Shown: positions 1-8,810 of the stretch, in pieces
Numbering within the stretch: the first letter of the stretch is position 1
How the letters are laid out: every line of letters begins with the position of its first letter
DNA from: JAJDIA01 sp031555145
GTDB taxonomy: Bacteria; Bacteroidota; Bacteroidia; Bacteroidales; Tannerellaceae
Assembly (NCBI GenBank): GCA_031555145.1
Contig: JAVBUR010000032.1
Span: 1 to 64,000 of the forward strand
Direction of reading: 5' to 3'
DNA: 64,000 nt
Translations under genes and position numbers: made by a program
Notes under the pieces: generated by a model
Database searches by the model: none
What the model was told of the DNA's origin: nothing
Seen by the model: the letters and a program-made list of their open reading frames with translations, nothing else

Positions 1-59
1 GTGGGAATCAGGGATTTACGTTGATTTGCTTTTTTCTTTGGCTTCTCTTGTGATCCACC

Positions 60-135
60 TGGTGATTTGCCTGGGGCTCGAACCCAGGACCCCATCCTTA
101 AAAGGGATGTGCTCTACCTGCTGAGCTAGCAAATC
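60..135 (-). tRNA. tRNA-Lys (anticodon TTT)
   Basis: Read on the minus strand, this stretch folds as a complete cloverleaf. The acceptor stem is GATTTGC/GCAAATC, the D arm begins GCTCAGCAGG, the anticodon stem is CATCC/GGATG around the loop CTTTTAA, and the T loop contains GGTTCGAGCC. The loop puts TTT at the anticodon, so it decodes lysine AAA/AAG. Discriminator A and an encoded CCA lie at the low-coordinate end, giving 76 nt in all. Confidence 0.95.
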
Positions 136-163
136 TCCGGATGCATTCGTAGGAATGCGGGTG

Positions 164-193
164 CAAAGGTAAGGGATATAATTTTATCGTGCA
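164..193 (-). promoter_or_regulatory. Predicted promoter of tRNA-Lys
   Basis: On the minus strand a TTG (191-193) is followed about 20 nt later by TACCTTTG (164-171). This matches the Bacteroidetes TTTG/TAnnTTTG promoter pattern. It lies about 28 nt upstream of the mature tRNA 5' end. Confidence 0.6.
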
Positions 194-218
194 AGCATTC
201 GACTCTTTTTTATTTTCC

Positions 219-226
219 TATCTTTG
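219..226 (+). promoter_or_regulatory. -7 box of the ettA promoter
   Basis: TATCTTTG matches the Bacteroidetes -7 consensus TAnnTTTG. Transcription would start near 231. That excludes the upstream in-frame start codon at 189 and supports ATG 270 as the ettA start. No clear -33 TTTG is seen. Confidence 0.55.
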
Positions 227-269
227 CACGAAATGCAATCAATCAATTAAAAAAACAAGCACAGGACGT

Positions 270-1958
270 ATGGCTGACGACAAAAAAATCATCTTCTCGA
301 TGGTGGGTGTTAATAAGATCTACCCGCCTCAAAAACAGGTATTAAAGAACATCTACCTCTCCTTCTTTTACGGAGCGAAGATTGGAATTATCGGGTTGAA
401 CGGTTCGGGTAAATCCACGTTGCTGAAAATTATCGCCGGTCTTGAAAAAGAATATCAGGGCGAAGTCGTGTTTTCACCCGGTTACTCGGTGGGGTACCTG
501 GAACAGGATCCGCAACTGGAAGCCGGCAAGACGGTCAAAGAGATCGTGCAGGAAGGGGTACAGGAGATTGTGGACGCACTGAAGGAATACGAAGAAGTGA
601 ATGAGAAGTTCGGTGACCCCGAAGTACTTGACGATCCCGACAAGATGGATGCCCTGATCAACCGGCAGGCCGCCCTTCAGGATAAGATCGACGCCACCGA
701 TGCCTGGAACCTGGACAGCCGCCTCGAACGGGCGATGGATGCGCTGCGTTGTCCGCCTGAAGACCAGTTGGTGGAAACCCTCTCCGGAGGTGAACGCCGC
801 CGCGTGGCTCTCTGCCGCCTGCTGCTGAAACAACCCGAGGTGCTGTTGCTTGACGAACCGACCAACCACCTTGATGCCGAGTCGATCGACTGGCTTGAAC
901 AACATCTCCAACAATACGAAGGTACGGTGATCTGTATCACCCACGACCGCTACTTCCTCGACCATGTGGCTGGCTGGATACTCGAGCTTGATCGTGGCGA
1001 AGGGATTCCCTGGAAGGGTAACTACTCTTCCTGGCTCGATCAGAAGACCAAACGTATGGCGCAGGAAGAAAAGACGGCCAGCAAACGCCGCAAGACGTTG
1101 GAACGTGAGTTGGAATGGATCAACCTCGCTCCTAAAGCCCGCCAGGCAAAGGGTAAGGCTCGTTTGAATTCATACGAAAAGTTGTTGAACGAAGACCAGA
1201 AAGAACGCGAAGCCAAACTGGAACTCTTTATCCCGAACGGTCCCCGATTGGGTAATAAGGTGATCGAAGCCCAACACGTCGCCAAGGCATTTGGCGAAAA
1301 ACTGCTGTTTGACGATCTCAACTTTATGCTTCCGCCGAACGGTATTGTGGGTGTGATCGGACCGAACGGGGCCGGTAAGACGACGTTGTTTAAGATGATT
1401 ATGCAGATGGAAACGGTCGACAAGGGTACGTTTGAAGTGGGCGAAACTGTCGCCCTCGGATATGCCGACCAGACACATAAGGATATCGACCCGAGCAAGA
1501 CCGTCTATCAAGTGATCTCCGGCGGACAGGAATTTATCCGCGTAGCCGGGAAGGAACTGAACTCTCGCGCTTACCTCTCGCGTTTTAACTTTGCAGGTGC
1601 CGACCAGGAAAAGCTTTGCGGCATACTCTCCGGTGGAGAAAAGAACCGCCTGCACCTGGCGCTCACGCTGAAAGCCGAAGCGAACGTGCTGCTACTGGAC
1701 GAACCGACCAACGACATCGACGTGAATACGCTCCGCGCCCTGGAAGAAGGCTTGGAAAACTTCGCCGGATGCGCCGTCGTGATTTCGCACGACCGTTGGT
1801 TCCTCGACCGCATCTGTACACATATCCTCTCGTTCGAAGGCGACTCTAACGTCGTTTTCTACGAAGGGACCTATTCCGAATACGAAGAATACAAACGTAA
1901 GCAATTGGGCGATGTGGAACCCAAGCGCGTGCGTTACCGCAAACTCATTGTAGATTAA
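270..1958 (+). CDS. ettA: EttA-type ABC-F ATPase (energy-dependent translational throttle)
   Basis: A soluble ABC-F protein with two nucleotide-binding domains and no membrane domain. The family binds the ribosomal E site and gates translation in response to ATP/ADP. The first Walker A (GLNGSGKST, about residues 42-50) and second Walker A (GPNGAGKTT, about 364-372) are intact. So are the signatures LSGGERRR and LSGGEKNR and the Walker B motifs LLLDEPTNHLD and LLLDEPTNDID. From ATG 270 it is 562 aa, close to the usual EttA length. The longer in-frame start at 189 lies upstream of the likely promoter, so I reject it. A secreted DUF1080 gene follows after 19 bp. Confidence 0.93.
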   Translation: MADDKKIIFSMVGVNKIYPPQKQVLKNIYLSFFYGAKIGIIGLNGSGKSTLLKIIAGLEKEYQGEVVFSPGYSVGYLEQDPQLEAGKTVKEIVQEGVQEIVDALKEYEEVNEKFGDPEVLDDPDKMDALINRQAALQDKIDATDAWNLDSRLERAMDALRCPPEDQLVETLSGGERRRVALCRLLLKQPEVLLLDEPTNHLDAESIDWLEQHLQQYEGTVICITHDRYFLDHVAGWILELDRGEGIPWKGNYSSWLDQKTKRMAQEEKTASKRRKTLERELEWINLAPKARQAKGKARLNSYEKLLNEDQKEREAKLELFIPNGPRLGNKVIEAQHVAKAFGEKLLFDDLNFMLPPNGIVGVIGPNGAGKTTLFKMIMQMETVDKGTFEVGETVALGYADQTHKDIDPSKTVYQVISGGQEFIRVAGKELNSRAYLSRFNFAGADQEKLCGILSGGEKNRLHLALTLKAEANVLLLDEPTNDIDVNTLRALEEGLENFAGCAVVISHDRWFLDRICTHILSFEGDSNVVFYEGTYSEYEEYKRKQLGDVEPKRVRYRKLIVD

Positions 1959-1977
1959 ACATTTAAAATTAACAACC

Positions 1978-2625
1978 ATGAAGAAAAGAATGTGGATGCT
2001 GGCAATCCTCGCGATTGCATTTATCGGCTCGACAGCCACTGTCGCTGCCCAGCAAACAGAAAAACTGTTTAACGGAAAAGACTTATCTAACTGGAACTTT
2101 GTCGTAGACAAAAACAGTGTACCTGCCGAACAGGTTTATTCGGTAGAGAATGGCGTGATCCATATCACCGGAAATCCCTTCGGTTATATGTACACCAAAA
2201 AGAAATACGGTAACTATAAACTGCATGTGGAATGGTGTTACCCGAAGGAAGCCACCAACAGCGGTATCTTTCTGCTGATTGAGGATCCGAAGAATCCTTT
2301 CCCTAACGGTATCGAATGTCAGTTGGCGGCCGGTAGTGCAGGCGACTTTGTTTGCCTCGGTGGTTCTGATCTGTTTGAATTTCACCAGCGGCCAGGTACG
2401 CCCCGTCCGGGATTCCCCGTCGTAAAGAAGGCCAATCCCTCCAGTGAAAAAGAGGTAGGCGAATGGAACGAAGCAAACATCTACGTGAAGAACGGTACGA
2501 TCACCGTCTTTATCAACGGCGTATATATGAATACCGGTACCAACAAGGTGAAAGAAGGATATATCGGCCTCCAGAGCGAAGGTAAAGACATTCTATTCCG
2601 CAACGTAACGGTTACGCCCTGGTAA
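1978..2625 (+). CDS. Secreted DUF1080 (3-keto-disaccharide hydrolase-like) protein
   Basis: The 215-residue product has a clear signal peptide (positively charged MKKRMW start, hydrophobic core, cleavage near VAAQQ). The mature part has the beta-sandwich pattern of the DUF1080 / PF06439 family: TEKLFNGKDLSNW at the start, WCYPKEATNSGIFL in the middle and YIGLQSEGKDILFRNV at the end. Some members act on 3-keto glycosides in the periplasm. The exact substrate cannot be read from the sequence. It lies 19 bp after ettA and may be cotranscribed with it, although the functions seem unrelated. Confidence 0.85.
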   Translation: MKKRMWMLAILAIAFIGSTATVAAQQTEKLFNGKDLSNWNFVVDKNSVPAEQVYSVENGVIHITGNPFGYMYTKKKYGNYKLHVEWCYPKEATNSGIFLLIEDPKNPFPNGIECQLAAGSAGDFVCLGGSDLFEFHQRPGTPRPGFPVVKKANPSSEKEVGEWNEANIYVKNGTITVFINGVYMNTGTNKVKEGYIGLQSEGKDILFRNVTVTPW

Positions 2626-2645
2626 TCAAGGCGAAAATAAAAAAT

Positions 2646-2700
2646 CATCGGGGAATCCTGCCGGCCGTCGTTGACTGTCACAGGATACCCCGATGTTGTT
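2646..2700. terminator. Bidirectional hairpin terminator
   Basis: An inverted repeat CATCGGGG(A)ATCCTG ... CAGGAT(A)CCCCGATG (2646-2695) is followed by TTGTTTT on the plus strand. On the other side an A-rich run reads as T-rich on the minus strand. It separates the convergent DUF1080 and DUF308 genes and can serve both. Confidence 0.75.
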
Positions 2701-3294
2701 TTAAGCCACTTGCGCCTTCTCAAATAAAGGCGAACGGGCCTTGAGGTAGCCCTGCATATATAAGCCAAGCGTTATGCGTATCATCCCTATAGTGACAAAC
2801 GCAATACCTTCCATTAAATCGTTTGGGAGCATGAATAACCTAGGTTCCCAAATGATAAAAATACCACAAAGAATAGCTACAATTGCCATTCCGGTCAAAA
2901 AACATCGACACCGGATCGGCTGATCAATCGTTGTATAGACTATACACAAAAGTGTAAGTCCCCTGAGAATCAGCCAAAACGGGAGGATAAAGTGAAATAG
3001 TTTCATACCTAAAGAAGGGAACAGCAACAGAAGTAGTCCAATCCCCAGATCAACAATCCCATTTATAAAAAACCACTCCCAATTATTGATACGCGTTTTT
3101 ATACTCCAGGCAAAAAACAATTCAATCAGACCGATAGTAATCATGACAACCATAAAGGGCTTACTCAACGGATAGAAGGTTTCAAATGTGTGTCTGGCTA
3201 TACAGACACCTGTTCCCATAAAGAATAGTCCGAATAGTACAAGAACCCACCAAAAATGGAAGATGGGGTTCGTTTTGTTAACAAGCGAAGTCAT
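2701..3294 (-). CDS. HdeD/DUF308 family integral membrane protein
   Basis: About 197 aa with six hydrophobic segments arranged as three helical pairs (for example FHFWWVLVLFGLFFMGTGVC and GIVDLGIGLLLLLFPSLGM). This is the layout of HdeD-type DUF308 proteins. Enterobacterial HdeD is linked to acid resistance, but no function is established for Bacteroidales members. The open frame can extend to a GTG at 3318. I prefer ATG 3294, which gives the short hydrophilic head MTSLVNKTNP before the first helix. It is convergent with the DUF1080 gene. Confidence 0.75.
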   Translation of the reverse strand: MTSLVNKTNPIFHFWWVLVLFGLFFMGTGVCIARHTFETFYPLSKPFMVVMITIGLIELFFAWSIKTRINNWEWFFINGIVDLGIGLLLLLFPSLGMKLFHFILPFWLILRGLTLLCIVYTTIDQPIRCRCFLTGMAIVAILCGIFIIWEPRLFMLPNDLMEGIAFVTIGMIRITLGLYMQGYLKARSPLFEKAQVA

Positions 3295-3359
3295 AGTTGT
3301 AGCGTTAAAAAGTTTCACCGTCTGTTAATAAAACAAACCAAATAATCGTTTAGTTGCTT

Positions 3360-4679
3360 TTAAGACGCAAAATAGACACGTTTTCCGTTGATATATGTCG
3401 ATTTAACACAACGATCGTCACCAAGAAACTGTAGGCCCAACAGTTTTTGTTCGACAGTAATTTGTCCGGTGGCGTCCAGAAAAGACAGGCGGCTTTCGAG
3501 GTCGGGCGTAGCGGCATAATCCACCACAATAAAGTCGGCATTGCTGCCGGAGGTAAATGTGCCGATCTGATCGTCCAGCCCCAAGGCTTTGGCCGCCCCA
3601 AGGGTGGAAAGGTAGAGGAAGGTGAGCGAGGGAACGGTGTAGTTGTTTAGTTGCTGCACTTTATAGGCTTCATCCATCGTGCGGAACATTGATAGGGAAG
3701 TACCTCCTGCTACATCGGTAGCCAAAGCGACCGGCACGTTATAGGCATCGGCCTGCCGCAGGGGGAATAGTCCGCTTCCCAGAAATAGGTTGGAGGTAGG
3801 ACAATGAGCCGCTACTGCTCCGGCTTCGCCCATACGTTGCCATTCGCTGTCTGATAAGTGGACGCAATGTCCGAATACGGAACGGTGGGTAAGTAAACCG
3901 GCCTTCTCATATACATCGAGGTAATCGTGGGTATCGGGGAATAGTTGACGGACACTTTCTATTTCGTCTTTACTTTCTGACAAATGGGTCTGGATATAGG
4001 TGTCGGGAAAGGCGACATGCAGCTTTCCGGCAAGGGCCAGTTGGTCGGGGGTGCTGGTGATGGCAAAGCGTGGGGTGATGACGTACCGGTTGCGTCCTTT
4101 TCCATGCCAGCGTTCAATCAGGCGGAGGCAGTCGGCTTCGCTTTGTGCTGTAGTGTCCAGCAGGGGTTCCGGGGCGTTCCGGTTCATCATCATCTTGCCT
4201 GTCATCAGCAACATGTTATAGGAAGAAGCGGCTTCGAACAACATATCTACTGTCTGTGGAAAGGTGGCGGCGTAGGCCATGCAGGCCGTTGTTCCGTGGC
4301 GAAAGAGATTGTTTATAAATTGGTGGGCATGGGTAGTCAGTTTATCTGCGGAGAAATCACCATAGTGTTGCTCGGCAGGAAAGGTGTAGGTATTCAGCCA
4401 ACCAAGCAGATGCTTGCCATACATGCCCTGTATCTGATATTGGGGAAAATGTACATGCGAGTCAATCAGGCCGGGCATGATCAGCCGGCCACGATGGTCG
4501 ATCCATTCGGCATCGGGATAATGCCGGGAGAGTTCATCAAAGGTTCCTGTTGCCTGTATTTTTCCACCGGAAACGGCCAGAGCGCCATCCGGGAGATAGA
4601 CATATTGATCTGCTCCTTCGGCAGGCGGGCCTGTAAAATAGAAGATTTCTCCCCGGTACAACTGCAAATCCTGTTTCAT
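3360..4679 (-). CDS. guaD: Guanine deaminase
   Basis: A 439-residue amidohydrolase of the GuaD type, which converts guanine to xanthine in purine salvage. Metal-binding and family motifs are present: PGLIDSHVHFPQ with the HxH pair, the THLSES histidine, FGHCVHLSD, CPTSNLFLGSG and the TDVAGGTS aspartate. These separate GuaD from related cytosine or chlorohydrolase enzymes. It starts 4 nt after the pyrC stop, so it is almost certainly cotranscribed with pyrC and the upstream glycosyltransferase. Confidence 0.92.
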   Translation of the reverse strand: MKQDLQLYRGEIFYFTGPPAEGADQYVYLPDGALAVSGGKIQATGTFDELSRHYPDAEWIDHRGRLIMPGLIDSHVHFPQYQIQGMYGKHLLGWLNTYTFPAEQHYGDFSADKLTTHAHQFINNLFRHGTTACMAYAATFPQTVDMLFEAASSYNMLLMTGKMMMNRNAPEPLLDTTAQSEADCLRLIERWHGKGRNRYVITPRFAITSTPDQLALAGKLHVAFPDTYIQTHLSESKDEIESVRQLFPDTHDYLDVYEKAGLLTHRSVFGHCVHLSDSEWQRMGEAGAVAAHCPTSNLFLGSGLFPLRQADAYNVPVALATDVAGGTSLSMFRTMDEAYKVQQLNNYTVPSLTFLYLSTLGAAKALGLDDQIGTFTSGSNADFIVVDYAATPDLESRLSFLDATGQITVEQKLLGLQFLGDDRCVKSTYINGKRVYFAS

Positions 4680-4683
4680 AAGA

Positions 4684-6033
4684 TTATGGCAGGTATGCGA
4701 CTTCCATCCCTCTTACGGAAGGGTTGATGCGGCCGTTATCATAGACGAGTTGGCCATTCACAAAGGTTTTACATACCTGGTGGGTAAAGCGGTGTCCTTC
4801 AAATGGCGACCAGCCGCATTTATACAGCAGGTTGTCTTTCGATACCATCCATCGTTTATTGGGATCTACCAGTACGAGGTCGGCGTAATAACCGGGGCGG
4901 ATAAAGCCGCGACGGTCGATACCGAACAACTCGGCCGGACGGTGTGCCATCAGGCTTACGACCTTACCGGGAGTGAAAACACCCTGGGAGGCTAACTCGA
5001 GCATAGCGACCAGTGAATGTTGGACCAGCGGTCCACCTGAGGCGGCGGTCAGGCAATTGCCTTCCTTTTCGATCAGCAGGTGGGGAGCGTGATCGGTGGC
5101 TACGATATCGATGGTGAAATTATTGGTGGCTTCGCGGAGGGCATGGCGGTCGGCTGCCGTTTTGATAGCCGGGTTCCATTTGATGCGGTTGCCGAATTTG
5201 ACGTAATCGGCATCGGTGAACCAGAGATGGTGTACACAGACCTCGCCGGTGATTTGCTTTTCTTTCAACGGTTTTGTGTTGTCGAGCAGCGTCATTTCTT
5301 TTGCCGTGGAGAGGTGTAAGATGTGCAGGCGGGCATTCAGCCGTTCGGCCAGTTCGACGGCTTCCGACGAGGAGGCATAGCAGGCCTCTTCATCCCGTAT
5401 CTTGGCATGGTAGGAGATATCCAGGTTGGCGCCTATCAAGTTGGTGTAGTAGGCGATATTGCGTTTGATCACGTCTTCTTTTTCTGCATGGATGGCGATT
5501 AGCATACCGGCTTCGCCGAAGATACGTTCCAGGCTTTCTTTTTTGTCCACCAACATGTTGCCGGTAGAAGAACCGAGGAAAAGTTTCAGGCCGGGTATTC
5601 GTTTGTGGTCGAGTTTGCGGATTTCGTCCATATTATCGTTCGTTCCTCCGAAGAAGAAGGAATAGTTGGCGGCCGAGGTTTCGGCTCCGCGTTGCAGTTT
5701 CCATTCCAGGTCGGCGAGGGTGGTGGTCTGCGGTTTGGTGTTGGGCATATCCATAAAGGTGGTTACGCCTCCTGCCACAGCAGCACGGCTCTCGCTGGAG
5801 ATATCGCCTTTGTGGGTCAAACCGGGTTCACGGAAATGCACCTGGTCGTCTATCGCGCCGGGCATTAGCCACTTACCGGTGGCGTCGATTACTTCCACGC
5901 CTGTATTGTCTATGTTATCGGGGAGATCACCTACATAGATAGCAGCGATCTTATCTCCTTCGATCAATACGGAACCTTTGAATGTCAGGTCTTCATTGAT
6001 AATGGTAGCATTTTGGATGCGTACTTTTTTCAT
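4684..6033 (-). CDS. pyrC: Dihydroorotase
   Basis: A 449-residue zinc amidohydrolase that cyclises carbamoyl-aspartate to dihydroorotate in pyrimidine synthesis. It has the class I motif DDQVHFREPG (HxxR metal and substrate site), the GLKLFLGSS segment carrying the lysine expected to be carboxylated, HAEKED, HILHLST and the catalytic TDHAPH. It is the middle gene of a minus-strand operon: glycosyltransferase, 47 nt, pyrC, 4 nt, guaD. A dihydroorotase beside a DPM-like glycosyltransferase is a familiar Bacteroidales arrangement. Confidence 0.93.
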   Translation of the reverse strand: MKKVRIQNATIINEDLTFKGSVLIEGDKIAAIYVGDLPDNIDNTGVEVIDATGKWLMPGAIDDQVHFREPGLTHKGDISSESRAAVAGGVTTFMDMPNTKPQTTTLADLEWKLQRGAETSAANYSFFFGGTNDNMDEIRKLDHKRIPGLKLFLGSSTGNMLVDKKESLERIFGEAGMLIAIHAEKEDVIKRNIAYYTNLIGANLDISYHAKIRDEEACYASSSEAVELAERLNARLHILHLSTAKEMTLLDNTKPLKEKQITGEVCVHHLWFTDADYVKFGNRIKWNPAIKTAADRHALREATNNFTIDIVATDHAPHLLIEKEGNCLTAASGGPLVQHSLVAMLELASQGVFTPGKVVSLMAHRPAELFGIDRRGFIRPGYYADLVLVDPNKRWMVSKDNLLYKCGWSPFEGHRFTHQVCKTFVNGQLVYDNGRINPSVRGMEVAYLP

Positions 6034-6080
6034 TATTCGTTGTTTTTATAGTCAGATAATAGTGCCGTTTTCTACGTGTA

Positions 6081-6833
6081 CTATTTCGCTATTTGTTTCT
6101 GTGGATATTTCCGGAAGAGGCTCCACCACTTCAACTTCAACACGCCGAACAAGGCTTCGCCAAAGATGGATGTATTCATTTTGGATACGCCTAATACACG
6201 GTTGACAAAAATGATGGGGACTTCTACCAGGGTGAAGCCGCACTTGTGGGCGGTGAACTTCATTTCTACCTGGAAGGCATATCCTTTGAAGTGGATCTTA
6301 TCCAGTTCGATGGTACGGAGCACTTCACTGCGGTAACATTTGAATCCGGCTGTGGTGTCTTTGATCTTCATACCGGTTACGAGACGGACATAGACGGAGG
6401 CGAAGTAGGACATCAGTACACGGCCGAGGGGCCAGTTTACGACATTCACTCCGTTGATATAACGGGAGCCAATGGCGACATCGGCGCCTTCTTCGGCACA
6501 GGCTTTATATAGGGAGATCAGGTCGTTGGGGTTGTGGCTGAAGTCAGCGTCCATTTCAAAGACGTATTCGTAGCCATGCTCCAGAGCCCATTTAAAGCCA
6601 CAGATATAGGCTGTACCCAATCCCAGTTTGCCTTTCCGTTCGACCATACAGAGGCGTTCGGGGAACTCTGTCTGTAGCTGTTTCACAATAGCGGCTGTTC
6701 CATCGGGCGAACCATCATCGATGATCAGTACGTGAAAGTATTTGGCCAGGCCAAATACGGTCCGGATAATGTTTTCGATATTCTCCTTTTCATTGTACGT
6801 TGGGATAATCACCACGCTGTCCGATCTTTCCAT
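6081..6833 (-). CDS. Polyprenol monophosphomannose synthase-like GT2
   Basis: A 250-residue family 2 glycosyltransferase resembling Dpm1. It would transfer mannose from GDP-mannose to a polyprenyl phosphate on the cytoplasmic face. Visible motifs are VIIPTYNEKENI, DDGSPDGT, the DxD-type DADFSHNP, and GSRYI. There is no C-terminal membrane domain, which matches the short bacterial form. It is the first gene of the pyrC-guaD operon. A degenerate -7 box (TACCTTCG on the minus strand, 6869-6876) lies 36 nt upstream. Confidence 0.87.
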   Translation of the reverse strand: MERSDSVVIIPTYNEKENIENIIRTVFGLAKYFHVLIIDDGSPDGTAAIVKQLQTEFPERLCMVERKGKLGLGTAYICGFKWALEHGYEYVFEMDADFSHNPNDLISLYKACAEEGADVAIGSRYINGVNVVNWPLGRVLMSYFASVYVRLVTGMKIKDTTAGFKCYRSEVLRTIELDKIHFKGYAFQVEMKFTAHKCGFTLVEVPIIFVNRVLGVSKMNTSIFGEALFGVLKLKWWSLFRKYPQKQIAK

Positions 6834-6940
6834 ATACTTCGCAATAACGGTTCGTTTTAATTCATCGACGAAGGTAGCACATTTTCACTGAAATATCTTT
6901 TTTTTGTCTGATAAAAATCTGCGAACAATGGGGCTTGAGG

Positions 6941-6984
6941 GGGTATAGGCATGTTATAGGCATATAATAGGCATATAATAGGCA
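6941..6984. repeat. Four tandem 11-bp units, TGCCTA type
   Basis: Four consecutive 11-bp units end in TAGGCA on the plus strand (6941-6951, 6952-6962, 6963-6973, 6974-6984). On the minus strand they read TGCCTAnnnnn. The region lies between two divergent genes and 60 bp before the dehydrogenase start. A second array with the same core and period lies at 54542-54596. Confidence 0.85.
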
Positions 6985-7044
6985 GACAGGGGTAGGTCAA
7001 TGTGGACTTTTTACTATCTTCGCTGTTTTTAAGACGAAGACGTT

Positions 7045-7929
7045 ATGTTCAAGAAACTTGTAGCGATAGAACCGGTCAGCCTGATTCCTTCGGCCGAAGC
7101 GGCTCTGCATTCCTTTGCAGGCGAAGTGGTGATGCATCCGGATATTCCGGCAGATGACGATGATGTGGCGGCCCGTATAGGGGATGCTGATGCCGTGTTG
7201 CTGAGTTACACTTCCCGCATCAACCGTGGGGCTTTGGAGAAGTGTCCGAATGTGAAATATATTGGTATGTGTTGTTCGCTGTACTCGCCGGAGAGTGCGA
7301 ATGTGGATATTCGGTATGCCAATGAGCGGGGTATTACCGTGACTGGCATTCGCGATTATGGCGATGAGGGTGTGGTGGAGTATGTTGTCAGTGAGTTGGT
7401 GCGTTGCCTACATGGGTTTGGGCAGGAACCGTGGGAAGAGATGCCGCGTGAGATTACCGGGCTACGGGTAGGTGTGATCGGTCTTGGGAAATCGGGGGGT
7501 ATGATAGCTGATGCGATGAAATTTTTCGGAGCCGAGGTAGTGTATTTTGCGCGTAGCGAGAAGAAAGAAGCGGCTGAAAAGGGGTATCGTTTTTTGCCGT
7601 TGAAGGAGGTACTGGAGGTGAGTGATGTTGTGTTTTGCTGTCTCAACAAGCATACGGTCTTGCTGCATGAAACGGAGTTCCGGCAACTGGGGAATAAGAA
7701 GATTTTGTTCAACACAGGGCTGTCGCCTGCTTGGGATGAGGCGCCGTTTACCGAGTGGTTGGAGGGTGATAATCTTTGTTATTGTGATACGATGGGGGCG
7801 CTGGGTAGTGCTCGACTCCTCTCCCATCCGCATGTACGCTGCATGCAGGTGTCGACGGGACGTACCCGCCAGGCTTTCGACCGGCTGAGTGAGAAGGTGT
7901 TGGCTAATTTATCAGAATACAATCGGTGA
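7045..7929 (+). CDS. D-2-hydroxyacid dehydrogenase-like NAD-binding protein, altered active site
   Basis: The 294-residue product has the two-domain layout of D-isomer 2-hydroxyacid dehydrogenases. The Rossmann motif VGVIGLGKSG (about 142-151) is intact. The usual catalytic elements are not recognisable: the NxxRG site is NTGLS (223-227, Leu in place of Arg), and the region that normally ends in the TPH histidine reads VRCMQVSTG. It may use another chemistry or bind NAD without this reaction. A -7-like TATCTTCG (7015-7022) lies 22 nt upstream. Its last 18 bp overlap the 3' end of the convergent nadX-like gene. Confidence 0.8.
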   Translation: MFKKLVAIEPVSLIPSAEAALHSFAGEVVMHPDIPADDDDVAARIGDADAVLLSYTSRINRGALEKCPNVKYIGMCCSLYSPESANVDIRYANERGITVTGIRDYGDEGVVEYVVSELVRCLHGFGQEPWEEMPREITGLRVGVIGLGKSGGMIADAMKFFGAEVVYFARSEKKEAAEKGYRFLPLKEVLEVSDVVFCCLNKHTVLLHETEFRQLGNKKILFNTGLSPAWDEAPFTEWLEGDNLCYCDTMGALGSARLLSHPHVRCMQVSTGRTRQAFDRLSEKVLANLSEYNR

Positions 7930-8700
7930 GGTAATATTCTGTAATACATTTACGACTGACCATCCAGCGATCTCGGCTGTGGCGCTATATACATCGATGA
8001 CCGCACGTACCTGATCGTTCTTAATTTCCACCCGCTGTGTATCACCGACAAAGCCGGGGGTGGAACGCATAGTCATCTGCATTTTTTCCGGTCCTACGGA
8101 AGACAGTGAAGCGGCAACTGATACGTTGACTTTCGTGGGGAATAGGGCGATGGCTTGGGTGGCATTACCGGAAAAGACCGTACGTTGTTCTGTTTGCAAC
8201 GTCTCATCATAAACAGCTGTACCTTTCAAGGCGTTCGGTCCCTTCTCATTAAAGAATGTGGCCGAAGCATGTCCCATCAGAGAAGCGGTACGAAGCACAT
8301 CGAAACCACCTGTAGCACCGGAGCAAAGATAGACTCGTGTGCCATTCGTCCTGGCGGTTACCATCACTTCCTGATAGAAAGCGGCATCGGCTAAAGCGCC
8401 GATAGACAGGGTGACGATCGATGTACCGTTCTTCAAGGCTGGTAGAGCCAACTCCCGCAGGGCAGCAGGCGAAGCGGTTTCTACCAGATAATCCGGTTTC
8501 AATGCTAACAGTTCTTCCAACGAGGAAGAAGGCACGCAGGTCTGTCCATGTTGCTGCATCTTTTCCACCAGATGTTCGGCTTTGGCTACCGTACGCGAAT
8601 ATACGCCTATCAGTTCATACTCAGGCAATAGGCCATTTACATACGCATCGACTACGATCGCGGCCAATCGTCCACATCCTACTATGACTAATTTATTCAT
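7912..8700 (-). CDS. nadX: Aspartate dehydrogenase (NadX-like)
   Basis: The 262-residue protein starts MNKLVIVGCGRLA, with a glycine-rich NAD(P)-binding fold. It also has the features of the aspartate dehydrogenase family (DUF108): LVETASPAALRELALPAL, TLSIGALAD, CSGATGGFDVLR and NVSVAASLSSVG. The enzyme oxidises L-aspartate to iminoaspartate, a route to NAD. ATG 8700 is chosen because the upstream in-frame TTG at 8709 sits inside a strong -7 box. The gene overlaps the end of the convergent dehydrogenase by 18 bp. Confidence 0.85.
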   Translation of the reverse strand: MNKLVIVGCGRLAAIVVDAYVNGLLPEYELIGVYSRTVAKAEHLVEKMQQHGQTCVPSSSLEELLALKPDYLVETASPAALRELALPALKNGTSIVTLSIGALADAAFYQEVMVTARTNGTRVYLCSGATGGFDVLRTASLMGHASATFFNEKGPNALKGTAVYDETLQTEQRTVFSGNATQAIALFPTKVNVSVAASLSSVGPEKMQMTMRSTPGFVGDTQRVEIKNDQVRAVIDVYSATAEIAGWSVVNVLQNITSPIVF

Positions 8701-8706
8701 AGGATA

Positions 8707-8714
8707 CAAAGGTA
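8707..8714 (-). promoter_or_regulatory. -7 box abutting the nadX start codon
   Basis: TACCTTTG on the minus strand is a full match to TAnnTTTG. Only six bases separate it from ATG 8700. The transcript would therefore begin at or within a few bases of the start codon. Confidence 0.6.
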
Positions 8715-8810
8715 CTTTTTAATTTGATAATTTTCTTTCCTGCTTTGATTTCTACTACATTTTCTATAACTTGCCCCTGTTTATCAGTGAGAAATCTAAG
8801 AACCAAGAGA

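Noticed and set aside
2481..2768. 95-codon minus-strand frame at the DUF1080/DUF308 junction
   Set aside because: Crosses a terminator and overlaps both real genes out of frame.
3984..4727. 247-codon plus-strand open frame
   Set aside because: Shadow of guaD on the opposite strand; no coherent domain, and it runs past the guaD start.
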